Positions 1-11,204 are shown, numbered from the stretch's first letter. The stretch: DNA of 64,000 nucleotides from Hippopus hippopus (GCA_946811185.2 OX328105.1:33235394-33299393), one strand, 5' to 3'. The notes: a model not told the origin generated them from the sequence alone. Numbers and translations are program-made.

Positions 1-484
1 GGGTCAAAACTTAGGTCACTAGGTCAGATCTTGTAACAATTTTGTGTCCACTCTTGAGGCCACATTTTCAGTCCAATACTAATGAAACTTGGTCAGAATG
101 TTTGCTTTAATGATATCTCGGAAGAGTTCAAAAAGGGTCATGCCGGGTGAAAAACTAGGTCACTTGGTCAAATCTTAGGAAAAAAAAACTTTGTACACTC
201 TAGAGACCACATTTTTAGTCCAGTACTTTTGAATATTGGTCAGAATGTTTGTCTTAATGATATCTTAGATGAGTTCAAAAATGGATTACATTGGGTCAAA
301 ACTAGGTCACTAGGTCAAATCTTTGTAAAACTTTGTGTATGCTCTTTAGGCCACATTTTTAATACAATACTCATGAAAGTTGGTCGGAATGTTTGTTGAG
401 ATCATATCTTTGATGAGTTTGGAATTGAGTCATATCAGGTCAAAAACTAGGTCACAAGGTCAAAACTTAGAAAAACCATATGTA

Positions 485-1883
485 CGAGGGTTGTCCCAAA
501 ACTCGGTGACAATTTCATTAACAAAAGAAAATGAAACGCTACAAAAGCTAAGCAATTTTTAGATATGTTTTCAATACATATGAATGATCCAAACATATAT
601 AAAGAAAATCACACAAAAATCTTTAGAAATAAGAAAATTATAGCATAAATACCACAAGTACCCACACTGCGGCGCACGTCAAGCGTTAATAATGACGTCA
701 ACGTTAAGTTTAAGAGCCTTTGTCAAAGTATTCTCCTTGAAATTCAATGCATTTGCCGTGTCATTTAATCCACGACTGGTCTAAAACTGTCTTTAACCAC
801 ATTTCTGTCAGACCTCTGTTTAAAGCAAATATAGCAGACACCAGCTCATTGCTGGAATCGATTTTGCGACTTCGTTAATCCTTCTGAAGCTGTGGAAAGC
901 AGACAAAGTTGTAAATCCGATTAGAAATTATTGCCTTCTAGGATGGAGGGGTCCTAGATGTCTTCCATATACTGGACTGTCGCTTTCCTTCAGGTTCGAA
1001 GTAGTGTAACCACCTCTCATCTGCTATAAAAAGAGGATCCAATAGGGCGTCGTCTGCTTCAATGCGAGCAAGAAACTCTGGGGACGTGTGAACCTTTTTC
1101 TGTTTGTTTTCATCAGATAGTAGACATAGAACCCATCTTGTGCAGACTCGTGATATGTTCAGTGTCTGTGGAAAGAAGACCTTGAAATGGCGGTTGACGA
1201 CGGTATCTCTCTGACTGTTAGACTCCGACCTGCGAAAATGCATCTCTTCACCAAATCACACGACTCTTCATCTAAAGAAGTCGGCCAACCATTTCGTGCT
1301 TTTTCCGCTTCCTAGCGTTCACCTGCCCTCAAGTCTGTTTTACTGCCATGGCACATGTTAGCCAGTGTTTGAGAAATATTTTTAAACTTTTCAGTACGCC
1401 AAATTTGTTTTATAGTCTAGTCGAGTGCCATTCGAAGATCGGCACAAAATTTTATAACTGTTCGCTGCGCCACGCGATCTTCTGACGTCGACATTTCAAA
1501 TTTCTTATTTTGTCCTTAACTTTTACGATAGGGTATATTATGTACGCTGTTTACTCAATCACATTCAAATTTACTGTGATGAAGTCAAACTTTTAGAAGA
1601 AGACGTCCATGTAATATGAAGTAGAAATGATATCAAATATTGAAAATATTCGTGCATGATTGGAGTTCATGTAAAAACGTATATAGTAAAAATGGCGTGC
1701 GCCGGGAAATGACAACTCTTTGTCGATTTTGTGAATTTAAAGTAAAAATAAAGCTTATATTTCATTGGAGACTTAACATAAAATGAAATAACATCTTCAT
1801 GTATGAAATATATGAAAATGAATGTACTGACGCTAAAATGGCTCGTTTATAAAATTTGTCAAGGAATTTTGGGACAACCTTCG
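485..1883 (-). mobile_element. Degenerate mariner-family transposon, about 1.4 kb
   Basis: The left end CGAGGGTTGTCCCAAAA (485-501) and the right end (1867-1883, TTTTGGGACAACCTTCG) are inverted repeats matching at 16 of 17 bases. They are flanked by TA at 483-484 and 1884-1885, the mariner target duplication. Removing the element rejoins the surrounding repeat unit (TTGTG-TA-CACTCTAGAG). The transposase lies on the minus strand and is broken. A length of 1.4 kb fits an intact-size mariner. Confidence 0.9.
700..1500 (-). pseudogene. Mariner transposase pseudogene
   Basis: Read on the minus strand, fragments in several frames resemble mariner transposase in the right order. From about 1430 down come a helix-turn-helix region and a segment like KNISQTLANMCHGSKTDL. 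The largest open piece (1243-938, 101 codons) contains VCTRWVLCLLSDENKQ and then ADERWLHYFEPEGKRQSS, the conserved stretch around the second catalytic aspartate. Near 740-700 a C-terminal FKENTLTKALKLN segment can be read. Frameshifts and in-frame stops separate these parts, so no functional enzyme is encoded. The copy is old. Confidence 0.85.
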
Positions 1884-3009
1884 TACACTGTAGAGAACAC
1901 ATTTTCTGTACAGTACACTTGAAAATTGGTCAGAATGTTAGTCTTGAAGATATTGTATATGATTTTGATAATGGGTATCTTCGGGTCAAAAACTACGTCA
2001 TCAGGTCAAATCTTTGGAAAACCTTGTCTGTGCTCTAGAGGCCACATTTTCAGTTCCTTATTCATTAAACTTTGCGAAAATGTTGGTCTTGATGATATCA
2101 TGGACAAGTTTGAAAATAGGTCATGTCAGTTGAAAAAGTAGGTCACTTGGTTAAATCTTAGAAAAACCTTATGAGCCTACATTTTCAGGGCAATTCTCTT
2201 GTAAATTAGTCAGAATGGTTGTCTTGATAATATCTTGTACTAGTTTGAAAATATGTCACATCGGTTAATAAAACTAGGTCACCAGCTGAAACCTTTGAAA
2301 AATCTTATGTACGCTCTAGAGGCCACATTTTCAGTCTGATAATCCTGAAGCTTCGTCAAAATGTTGGTCTTGATGATATCGTGGACAAGTTTGAAAATAG
2401 GTCGTGTCAGTTGAAAAAGTAGGTCGATCGGTTAAATCTTAGAAAAACTCTATGAGCCTATATTTTCAGAGAAGATCTCTTGTAAATTAATTAATATCTT
2501 GTACTAGTTTGAAAATATGTCACATCGTGTTAAAAAACTAGGTCATCAGCTGAAATCTTCGAAAAATCTCATGTACGCTCTAGAGGCTACATTTTCAGTC
2601 CGATAATCCTGAAGCTTGGTCAGAATGTTGCCTTGATGATATCTCGGACGAGACTGAAAATGGGTCATGTTGGATGAAAAACTAGGTCACCAGGTCAAAT
2701 CTCGGAAAACCCTTGCGTTCACACTACAGACCACATTTTTTCTCAAATACTGATCAATGGTAGTCAAAGTGTTTGTCTAGATAATTTCTACAAGTTTGAA
2801 AATAGGCAATGTTGAGCTATAAAGTAGGTCACCGAGACAGATTCTAGAAACAACTTGTGAACACTCTAGAGACTATACTTTAAGTCCAATACTAATGAAA
2901 GTTTGTCAGAATGTTTGTCATCATAGCTGAGAACAGATTTGAAATGGGTCGTTTATGGTCATAAGGCTGAGGTCAGCGACTTTGGGCAATCATGGCCCTC
3001 TTGTATTCT

Positions 3010-3430
3010 AATTGACCTTTAGATCTATGTTATAATTTAACAATGTTTTGTCATTTATTTTCTGACACCTCGATGTTTGTCTAAAATTTAAACACTGCTA
3101 CATGTATGTCAGTTATGTTGTAACTGACACATAGATCTATGTGTAAAGTTAAACACTGTTTTGTCAGTTATGTTCTAAATGACTCCTAGATATATGTCTA
3201 AACTTAAACACTGTTTTGTTAGTTATGTTCTAACAGAAACCTAGATCTGTCTCGAAAGTTAAACACTGTTTTGCCAGTTATGTTGTAACTGACACATAGA
3301 TCTGTGTCTAAACTTTAACACTGTTTTGTCAGTTATAAATGACGCATAGATCTATGTCTAAACATAAACACTGTCAAGTCAGTTATATTCTGCCATTTAC
3401 ATCTTTGTCTAAACTTTGACAATGTTATGT
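3010..3430. repeat. Minisatellite, about 56-bp unit (left part)
   Basis: Six to seven diverged units built on AACACTGTTTTGTCAGTTAT, then ACATAGATCTATGTCTAAAC. Unit starts fall near 3148, 3205, 3261 and 3317. The same unit resumes at 3970 after an inserted element. Confidence 0.8.
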
Positions 3431-3435
3431 TATAC

Positions 3436-3958
3436 CCCCGTCACACCAAACTCGTTCTCACTCCGTTTCGAAAATTATTGCCAAACGGACTAAAACTGTG
3501 TTCGGACAGAGTGGACGTATTAGCAACCTTTTACGATCTGTTTATGAACTTAATGGACGGGTTAGGACGGGAAGGGTGTCCCAGAACTTTTGAGTCTGCT
3601 CAAAATTGTTTGCCGTCCATCCCGTCCTGTAATAAGACGGCATGACAACGCACTTAAAATGAGATGGACGTACTACAAACGGAACTGCCGTACTTCGATC
3701 CTAATAGAGACGCGGTGCAGTCGGACATCAATTGGCAGTGCGTTTGCATTTTACCGACCGAAATTAGACGTCCTATCCAGACTGCAACCTGTTTTACGAT
3801 TTAGTTGACTGGGGTAAAACTTACTAAGAACTGTGTTGGTGAGACGGGCTTCAGGCTTTATCAGGCCAAAATTACACGTTCTACCCCGACCACATCCCGT
3901 TTTCCGGTCATGCCAGGACGGGGTAAGACGTTGTAAGAACTAGTTTGGTGTGACGGGG
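3436..3958. mobile_element. 523-bp non-autonomous TIR element
   Basis: The ends are inverted repeats of about 24 bp: CCCCGTCACACCAAACT at 3436 and AGTTTGGTGTGACGGGG ending at 3958. No transposase is encoded. Internally it carries GGACGGG and TACGGCC-like motifs repeated in both directions. It sits inside the 56-bp minisatellite. Superfamily is not determined. Confidence 0.7.
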
Positions 3959-3959
3959 C

Positions 3960-4210
3960 CTTTAGTGATATTCTGAAACTTCAACCTTTGTCCAGACATT
4001 GTTTCGTCTGTTATGTACTACTTGACTCTTCTATCTTTTTCGTCGCTTATGTACAGTTATATTCTGATACATAGATCTATTTATAACTCAAACACTATTG
4101 TATCATTATGTTCTGACTGATGCTTAGATTTATGCCTAAACTTTAGCACTGGTATATTTGTGTTCTTATAACATTTAAATCTATTCCTAGATTTAACACT
4201 TTTATGTTTG
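3960..4210. repeat. Minisatellite, about 56-bp unit (right part, more diverged)
   Basis: Continuation of the unit seen at 3010-3430, with TAGATCTAT and AAACTTTAGCACTG motifs in weaker register. Beyond 4210 the similarity fades; 4210-4460 holds nothing else recognised. Confidence 0.55.
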
Positions 4211-4461
4211 ACACCAACAACAGTTACCATTTACACTTACACTTACCATTTCCTGTCTGCTCTGACCCTTTGCGTGGATACTGTGCAACTGAGACTAGAA
4301 CTGTGTCCAAACTTAAATGTTGTTATACCAGTTATTTTCTTAGGCTGAGAACTGGGTCTATTTTTATGTACATTATAACTGGGCACTTGGGGTTGCTTTT
4401 CTTTCCTTTTTCCTTTGCCACATTGCATGTACAGGTTCAAACAGCTTACAAAAGTAAAATT

Positions 4462-4600
4462 AGTCTATAGCGTCTTGATATGTTAAACAGCAAGGAAAAG
4501 ATGCTGGTGATCAGCATTTCTCCTTTTGCCAAAATGTTTTCTCATGTAATTTATTTTACCGTAACCATATTTTCCAGATTTTTTTTTTTTTTCATAGTTG
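4462..4600 (+). repeat. Partial piggyBac-type MITE
   Basis: The core GATGCTGGTGATCAGCATTTC and following CTCCTTTTGCCAAAATGTTT match the palindromic core of the common MITE of this window; both ends are lost. From 4600 to 4820 nothing is recognised. Confidence 0.6.
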
Positions 4601-4824
4601 TCTGCCACAAATTTTGGAAGCCTTTATCTTGAGAGGGATAAAACATTTTACTGTAACTTTCGATTTTAACCTTTATTTTATTTTGTGTTTCAAATCTATG
4701 TTTTTGCTGAGGCCGCGGACAATTTTGATTGAATACTGGTTGTGCAGCTTATACTAGTTTCAGAGACATTAATCAGATTTAATCAATAGAAATATCCATG
4801 TGTGCAAACATTATTTGCGAATTC

Positions 4825-6522
4825 TTACCTGGGCACGAAGTGCTCAATGTGAGCTTTTGTCATCGTCTGTCCTCAACTTTTACCTTGTTTACACTCTAGA
4901 GGCTACATTTTCAGTCCGATACTCATGAAACTTTGGCAGAATGTTTGTCTTGATATTATCTCAGACGAGTTTGAAAATGGGTCATGTCGGATCAAAAACT
5001 AGGTTACTAGGTCAAATGTTAGAGAAACTCGTGTACACGTGTAAAAGCCACATTTTCAGTCCAATACCCTTGAAAGTTTGTCAGAATTTTTGTCTTGATG
5101 ATATCTTGGGTGAGTTCGAAAATGGATAACATTGTGTCAAAAACTAGGTCACTGAGTCAAATCTTTCAAAAACCATGTGTAAGCTCTGGAGGCTACATTT
5201 TAAGAACAGTACTCATGAAAGTTGGTCAGAATGTTAGTCTTGATGATATCTTTGACAAGTTGGAAGATGAGTCATGTCTAGTCACAGGGTCAAGTCTTAG
5301 AAAACCTTAAATACACTCTGGAGGCCACATTCCTTTTACAATGCTTTTGAACATTGGTCAGAATTTGTCTTGAAGATATCTTGAATGAATTTGAAAATGC
5401 GTCACATGGAGTCGAAAACTAGGTCACCAGATCAAATCTTTCAAAAAACTTGTGTATGCTCTAGAGGCCACATTTTCAGTCCAATAGCAATGAAAGTTTG
5501 TCAAAATATTCATTTTGATGATATCATAGACGAGTTTGAAAATGGGTCATGTTGGATCAAAAACTAGGTTACTAGTCTCAGAAAACCTTGTGTACACCTA
5601 GAGGCCACATTTTCAGTCTGTTACTCATGAAACTTGGTCAGAATACTTGTCTTGATGACAATGGAAGAGTTTGAAAATGGGTCATGTCGGGTCAAAAACT
5701 AGGTCACTTAGTTCAAATGTTAGGAAAACCTTATGTACGCTCTAGAACCCCCTTTTTCAGTGCAATTCTCTTGAAACTTGGTCAAAATGTTTTGATAATA
5801 TCTTGGATGAACTTGAAAATGGGTCATGTTGGATCAAAAAGAAAAGTTCATTTGGGTAAATCTTTGAAAAACCTTGTGTACGCTCTAGAGGCCACATTTT
5901 CAGTCCGATACCAATGAAAGTTTGTCAGAATGCTTGTCCTGATAATATCTTGGACAAGTTTGGAAAATCAGTCATGTCAGGGCAAAAAGTAAGTCACTAG
6001 GTCAAATCTTAAGAAAACCTTTTGTACACTTTACATAGAGAGAGAAAAAAAAGAAAAAAAAAAAACTAGTTCACAAGGTTAAATCTTTGAAAACCCTGTG
6101 TACGCTCTCGAGACCACATTTTCAGACGGTAATCTTGAAACTTGGTCAGAATGTTTGTGTTGATGATATTTTAGACTAGCTGAAAATGGGCTATGTTGGA
6201 TCAGAAACCGGATCACCAGGTCAAATCTCGGAAAAACCTTGGGCACATTCTGTAGGCCACATTTTCTCTCAAATACTGGTGAAAGGTGGTCAGAATGTTT
6301 TCCTGGATAATTTCTACATGTTTGAAAATAGGCAATGTTGAGCTAAAAAAAGGTCAGTGGGACAAATTCTAGAAAAAGCTTGTGTACACCTAAAAGGCCA
6401 TGTTTTAAGTCCAATACAAATGAAAGTTTGTCAGAATGTTTGTCATTATATCTTGGAAGAATTGAGAAAGGGTCATGTTCGGTCAGTTAAGCAACTTCAG
6501 GGCCATTATGGCCCTCTTGTTC
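4825..6522 (+). repeat. Tandem-repeat mobile element, array B (complete)
   Basis: Starts with a 5' hairpin (GGGCACGAAGTGCTCA at 4831-4846) followed by GAGCTTTTGT, carries about eleven units of 140-150 bp, and ends with CTTCAGGGCCATTATGGCCC followed by TCTTGTT (6494-6522). Both ends are present, so it serves as a reference copy. It contains no real gene. Confidence 0.75.
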
Positions 6523-6724
6523 CAATATTCTTGTGGGAAAAAATGAATCTGGCTTTAGTTGGCTTTTGAGATAATTCTTCTACTATTCATGTGGAATGAA
6601 AAGAATCTGACATTTGATGGTTGATAAGGTAAAATTCTATCAAAGTTGTCTACAAAAAAAAAAAAATGTGATTAGGGTTTCCAGAATATCAGTTTGTAAC
6701 ATTGTTGTGGTATTGTTTAAATCA

Positions 6725-6945
6725 ATACTAAACAACGAAATTCTAGGCTCTACCAAGTTGAAAATATTTGCTGATGACAAATTAAATGTGGTTCAAATGG
6801 TGGAATTTATCTATGAAAGGGTAGAAAACACTGTGGAAAAAAAAAATAGTGATTACCGGCATTTTCTCCTTTTTTTCACAATGTTTTTAAAAGGCCTTCT
6901 TCAGGGTTGTTTAAACTCGGGGTTGTGTGTTAGAGGGATGATGAA
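6725..6945 (+). mobile_element. piggyBac-type MITE copy
   Basis: Contains the internal GATGACAAATTAAATGTGG, GAAAACACTGTGG and core ATTACCGGCATTTTCTCC. A 146-codon open frame across it is chance translation of the repeat. Confidence 0.75.
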
Positions 6946-7089
6946 ATTTTATGTCAAATACCAACTCATAACAGATTGTGTATTCATAATGAATATCTGT
7001 ATGTTATCAAAATATTTGCAGAGTGAACCGCAACCATATCAGAAAGAAATGTAGTATTGATTTTTGTTTTGTTGTACATTATTTTACAG

Positions 7090-7247
7090 AAAAAGAACTT
7101 TTGAAGAAACAAAGAGAGACCGAAAAACAAATTGTGCATCAGATTCTAGAGGATGGGGTCAAAGTTCACACCAGGTCAAGGACATCACCATACCAAGGGT
7201 CGGAGGTCATGCGGTACGCTGTACCAGACCATTTGGTTCCCTGGGAT
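7090..7247 (+). CDS. TRPM2: Gene A exon: linker and start of NUDT9-H domain
   Basis: The acceptor TTTTACAG precedes 7090 and the donor GTAAGT follows 7247. The exon begins with two bases of a split codon and ends in phase 0. It reads KELLKKQRETEKQIVHQ, a charged helix-like linker, then SRTSPYQGSEVMRYAVPDH and LVPWD. The last part matches the NCPVTRFPVPNEKVPWE region that opens the NUDT9-H domain of TRPM2 and the related start of NUDT9. Upstream exons are not visible: everything from 1 to 7089 is repeat DNA. Confidence 0.88.
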
Positions 7248-7423
7248 GTAAGTTTGTATTACTGCCGTTATGATTAAACAATCCTGGGGGAAAGTACTTT
7301 TCATACATGGTGGAAAGTGGAGCAAATGTGTTCTGCCCTTGAGCCAAATATTCTGTTGTCTGCAAATGCTTTTAATTTCGTCAAGTCTATAATCTTTTTT
7401 GGCTGGTAAAAGGTTTATACCTT

Positions 7424-7636
7424 GACTAATCAGTCCTGAGTTTTAACGACCCCTAGAAAGCAGAAAATTTGTGGTAAAATGAGAAAATGCTGGTTACCAG
7501 CATTTTCTCTCGTTATTAGAAGGTTTGCTACATTTTCCATAGTGAATCCTATTACTTAAGCCCCAACTGATTTGTCATCTACAAATATTTTGTGTTTGGA
7601 CAAGTCTAAAATTTTGTCAGCTGGTAAAGAATCCAA
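7424..7636 (-). mobile_element. piggyBac-type MITE copy
   Basis: Core GAGAAAATGCTGGTTACCAG at 7487 and the rest of the palindrome, then TGTCATCTACAAATATTTTG and GGACAAGTCTAAAATTTTG, in reverse orientation. A second, coreless fragment of the family precedes it at 7300-7420. Confidence 0.8.
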
Positions 7637-7653
7637 AGTTAGATACTGTTTAA

Positions 7654-7874
7654 CCCTTTGCCACATTATGCCGAGTTTTAACGACCCCGAGTAAAAAGGT
7701 TCTTGAAAGCATTGTGTGAAAAGGAGAAAATGCTGGTAACAAGCATTTCCTTCTTTTCCCTCAATGTTTTCGACTTTCCAATAGGCAAGATCCATCATTT
7801 TAGCCACTGTAGATTTCTCGTCTGTAAATGCTTGTAATTCATTTGAGTCTAAATTTTTTCCGAGTGCTAAAGGG
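7654..7874 (-). mobile_element. piggyBac-type MITE copy ending near a splice acceptor
   Basis: Left end CCCTTTGCCACATT directly after TTAA (7650-7653). The core at about 7724-7755 is GGAGAAAATGCTGGTAACAA and its complement. The right end GCTAAAGGG stops 43 nt before the acceptor of the exon at 7918. Confidence 0.8.
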
Positions 7875-7917
7875 TAAATATTAGCTAATGAACAAAACCT
7901 ATTGTTTATCTTTGCAG

Positions 7918-8006
7918 GTCCCTTTTCCAGAGTACAATCCAGTGGAATATACAGCAAAAGAAGTGTTAGCAGGCCCTGTTTGGTCTGATCCAGATCTGAC
8001 AAATAT
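7918..8006 (+). CDS. TRPM2: Gene A exon: NUDT9-H domain, second part
   Basis: The acceptor CTTTGCAG and donor GTAAGT bound an 89-nt exon that starts in phase 0 and ends two bases into a codon. It reads VPFPEYNPVEYTAKEVLAG and PVWSDPDLTN. It matches the [21 protein letters not shown] part of NUDT9 more closely than the shorter vertebrate TRPM2 sequence, as expected for an invertebrate NUDT9-H that has kept an enzyme-like fold. This segment belongs to the N-terminal cap of the domain rather than to the Nudix catalytic fold. Confidence 0.92.
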
Positions 8007-8262
8007 GTAAGTTGCTTTAAACCAGTACTATCATGCGTAACTTTTCTTATCCCATTTCAAAACAGTCCTGTATTTTAAGAACCTTCGAGGGAGAGAGCTT
8101 ATGAAACATTTTTGAAATAGGGAGAAAATGCTAGCAACCACATTGTTTTCTACACTTCCAGAGACAATCCCATGGTTTAGCCACATTTAATTTGCTTTCA
8201 GTATGAATGATTATAAGATCAAAATGTCATAACGAGTAACTTAAGTCAAGTAGTTTCTTTGT

Positions 8263-8770
8263 CTCACCTGAGCACAAAGTGCTCAAGGTGAGCTTTTGTG
8301 ATTGTGCTGTGTCTGTTGTGCGGCGTCAACCTTCACCTTGTGTACCCTGTAGATGCCACATTTTCAGTCTGATACTCATGAAACTTGCTCAGAATGTTTT
8401 GTCTTGATGAAACCTCAGACGAGTTTGAATGAGTTGTGCCGGCTCAAAAACTACGTCACTTGGTCAAATCTTTGAAAAACCTTGTGTATGCTCTTGAGGC
8501 CACATTTTCAGTCTAATACCCATGAAAGTTTGCCAAAATGTTTGTCTTGATAATATTTTTGATGAGTTAAAAATCGGTCATGTTGGGTCAAAAGCTGTGT
8601 CACCAGGTCAAATCTTAGAAAAACTTTGTGTACACTTCAGAGGCCACAATTTCTGTTCAATGATTTGAAAGTTTGTCAGAATGTATGTCTTGATGATAAA
8701 TCATATGAGATTGAAAATGGATCAAATTGGGTAAAAAAAAAAGGGCACCTGGTCAGAAATACTATGTAAA
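8263..8770 (+). repeat. Tandem-repeat mobile element, array C (3'-truncated)
   Basis: Opens with the 30-bp hairpin CTCACCTGAGCAC / GTGCTCAAGGTGAG (8263-8292) and carries about three units of the 145-bp repeat. It stops without a 3' end. It lies in the intron between 8006 and 9734. Confidence 0.75.
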
Positions 8771-8809
8771 TTTGTGACGGAATCAAAACCACATAATCCC
8801 AAATTATAA

Positions 8810-9029
8810 CCCTATATCACACAATCCTAAGTTCTAACAACCCTGACTAAGAAACCTTTGAAAACATTGTGGGAAAAGGAGAAAATGCTGATTACCAGTA
8901 TTTTCTTCTTTTTCCACATTGCTTTCTTCCCAATCAAAGACTAATTCAGTCATATGGAGCAACTTCAAATTATCATCTGCATATGCTTTCATTTTGGACC
9001 AGTCTTAAATTTTGTTGTTTGGTACAGAG
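8810..9029 (-). mobile_element. piggyBac-type MITE copy
   Basis: Left end CCCTATATCACACAATCC, the core GGAGAAAATGCTGATTACCA near 8878, and the right end GGTACAGAG before TTAA at 9030-9033. Confidence 0.78.
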
Positions 9030-9092
9030 TTAACAACCCTAAGGAAGAAGGCTTTTTGAAAACGAAGTTGCAAAGCGTGAAAATGGTGGTAA

Positions 9093-9390
9093 CCAGCATT
9101 TTAAGCTTGGCTGTTTTCGAAGAAAACCTTGAGGTATTGTTGTAGCCCTGGTGTCGTTGTCTGTGTTGTGCAAAATGACATTTTGTTATATCTCTGTTAT
9201 TACTGAAGATATTTTCTTTAAACTTTGACCAAATGTTGATTATTAAATGGGAGACCCATACAACAGGAACAGGTAACCATTGAAATACTTTGAGTTATGC
9301 CCCTCTTTCAACATAGAATTTTCACTGAAAGTCAAGCACTTTCAGCAGAGCATTGGACTCGTATGCGGTGCTCTTGTTTCAATTTCTCAC
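9093..9390 (+). repeat. Second HINE-like family (about 290 bp), copy 1
   Basis: Begins AGCTTGGCTGTTTTCGAAG, continues through TGTTATATCTCTGTTATTAC and a GGGAGACCCATACAACA segment, and ends GGTGCTCTTGTTT. Related copies occur at 13793, 14069 and, in part, near 54700 and 55470. Confidence 0.65.
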
Positions 9391-9488
9391 AAAGTTCCCT
9401 ACCCTTTTCAACACAAATTCCTGGGTTTTGTACATGTCTAATTTGTTGTCTACAAATGCTTTTCATTGTTTTGTCATTTGGTAAAGAG

Positions 9489-9707
9489 AATCCTTTCTCC
9501 CACAATTCCAATTTTTTACAACCCTGAGAAGAAAAGCTTTTAAAAGCATTGTACGAAAAAGTGAATATGCTGATAATGAGTATTTTCTGTCACAATGTTT
9601 TCTGTTGTATCAAAAATGGAAATTATCATGAAAGCTACATTTAGTTTCTTGTCTACAAATGGTTTGAATTTGATTGAGTCCAATGTTTTTATGTTTGGTA
9701 AAGAGTT
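9489..9707 (-). mobile_element. piggyBac-type MITE copy ending near a splice acceptor
   Basis: Contains CACAATTCCAATTTTTTACA, a diverged core near 9565-9590, TTGTCTACAAATGG and the end TTTGGTAAAGAGTT. It ends 26 nt before the acceptor of the exon at 9734. Confidence 0.7.
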
Positions 9708-9733
9708 ATAAAGCAAACTTGATATAATTACAG

Positions 9734-9934
9734 GACTCCGGCTGAAAGAATGAGAAGTATTTCCTCCTTTAACTCTGTGGACAAACAACACAACTGTAAC
9801 AGAGTCAGTTCTTTGGGTACTTATAAGGTGAAAGATGGACTTCCCCTCAACCCAGAGGGTAGGACAGGCCTAGGTGGGCGTGGCCTTCTGGGAAGGTGGG
9901 GCCCAAATTTTGCTGGTGACCCAGTAGTTACTAG
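9734..9934 (+). CDS. TRPM2: Gene A exon: NUDT9-H core with GRTGL..GRG motif
   Basis: The acceptor TAATTACAG precedes 9734; the donor GTTTGT follows 9934. The exon is 201 nt, starting with the last base of a split codon. A poorly conserved, serine-rich linker (about residues 1-32, ERMRSISSFNSVDKQHN) is followed by SLGTYKVKDGLPLNPEGR and TGLGGRGLLGRWGPNFAG, then DPVVTR. This is the hallmark GLPLNP.GRTGL.GRG..GPN block shared by TRPM2 NUDT9-H and NUDT9. The RWGPN version resembles NUDT9 more than the SCFGPN of human TRPM2. Confidence 0.95.
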
Positions 9935-9991
9935 GTTTGTAGAATGTTATATTTTGAATACTTTTCTTTGTTAGTATGGAATATGCACAAT

Positions 9992-10232
9992 CATTTGAGC
10001 CATGCTCTAAATGCATCTGCAAAAAATATCAACCAATGTCAGATTACACAGTCAGTGCAGGCTGACATGGGTTGAAACTGTTTGCTATTTGTAATTTTTT
10101 TCCATTTCCAAGCACCAGTCTACCTAATGATTCAGTCGGTTGTTAGAAAAAATGGATGTGTGCACTGTATATTTGTGATGACTTGGGTGGAAAAATGCAT
10201 CAACAAAGCCCTCTTTCTCAGAGCATGCCTCA
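9992..10232. mobile_element. MITE of the GCAGGCTGAC family, copy 1
   Basis: Ends GAGCCATGCTCT and CTCAGAGCATGCCTC are inverted. Inside are CAGTGCAGGCTGACATGG and AATGATTCAGTCGGTTGTTA. From 10240 to 10740 I recognise nothing beyond unique AT-rich DNA. Confidence 0.65.
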
Positions 10233-10749
10233 TATTCTGTATACTTTTGTTATGCATAGAGCCTACAAGAGAGTGAGGAGGGATGTTATACTGAAACTTG
10301 GTTATCAATGCACCTGCCTGCCTGTTTATAGACGCAATTGTATGTCCTCTTCTCCTGGTACAGTTTTCGACCAATTTGGCTGAAATTTAATGAAACCCTT
10401 CATACTATGCATATTTGGCAATTCGCAATTTTCATTATGATTGGTAGAGCATCACAGGAGTTACAGCCCTTTGTATTTTCTCCGTATTCAGTGACATGTC
10501 AGCCTACAACAATTCTACTTGATTGATAAGTTTTAACAGTACCTCTCAAACATCAATTAGTCAGGTAGGAAAGAGTTGAAGGTAAGATCAGATGGCATAG
10601 ATATGCCATCTGATCCTAGTCTGCAATGCTTCCTAAGGACATAAGAGGTCAATAAATGAGCTGGAGATGTCAAGGTTTCAATTGTGGGCCTCTGCGTATA
10701 ACACTTTTCTGCTTAACTTAGTTTCAGACTGGTATAAATGTAATTTAAC

Positions 10750-10980
10750 CACTAACGCTCTACCAAATAATCCTGAGTGATAAGTACCCTGAGTCAGAAA
10801 CTTATTTCAAACATTGTGGGAAAAAGAAAAAGTTGGTAAACAGTATTTTCTCCTTTTCCCAAAATGTTTCCTATCATTTCAAAGACAGAAACCATCTTTT
10901 TAGCTACATTTAATGTGTCAACTGCAAATGCTTTCATTTCAATTTTTGCCATTTTGTAAATGTTGAGCATGGTCCTGGTT
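10750..10980 (-). mobile_element. piggyBac-type MITE copy
   Basis: Contains CTCTACCAAATAATCCTGAG, ACATTGTGGGAAAAAG, a degraded core and CTGCAAATGCTTTCATTTC. Confidence 0.65.
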
Positions 10981-11044
10981 AAACTCTAACCTTAACCCTA
11001 GGAACATTCTTCATTGGATTCTAGATTTAGGAAGTAACGCAACC

Positions 11045-11204
11045 CCTGATTGGCTAAACCATTTGTTACCAGCATTTTCTCCTTTTCCCAAAACGTTTTC
11101 TACCAAATCAAAGACAGAAATCATTGATTTAGCTAAATTTATTTTATTGTCAGCAAATGTTTTCAATTTTGGTCTAGGTGAAAATTTTGTCATTGGGTAA
11201 AGAA
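11045..11204 (-). mobile_element. piggyBac-type MITE, half copy ending near a splice acceptor
   Basis: Begins in the core (GTTACCAGCATTTTCTCC) and continues to a right end GGGTAAAG before TTAA (11205-11208), 38 nt before the acceptor AG at 11245-11246. Confidence 0.7.

Larger units (their letters stand above)
1..3004 (+). repeat. Tandem-repeat mobile element, array A (about 145-bp units)
   Basis: The unit reads roughly: GAAACTTGGTCAGAATGTTT, then a GATGATATCT segment, then GGTCA-rich DNA, then TGTACACTCTAGAGGCCACA. About ten diverged units run to a 3' end at about 2980-3004 carrying a GGGC..GCCC hairpin followed by CTCTTGT. The left end lies outside the window. The mariner at 485-1883 interrupts it. 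Structure resembles the non-autonomous Helentron-like (HINE or pearl-type) elements with central tandem repeats known from bivalves; that class assignment is inference. Confidence 0.75.

Noticed and set aside
1..3004. Regular repeats considered as a CRISPR array
   Set aside because: The units are about 145 bp, diverged, without constant repeats and unique spacers, and the DNA is plainly eukaryotic.
6614..7054. 146-codon plus-strand open frame
   Set aside because: Most of it is the translation of the piggyBac-type MITE at 6725-6945; related frames appear in other copies.
7556..8002. 148-codon minus-strand open frame
   Set aside because: It is antisense to a real TRPM2/NUDT9-H exon (7918-8006) and otherwise covers two MITE copies.
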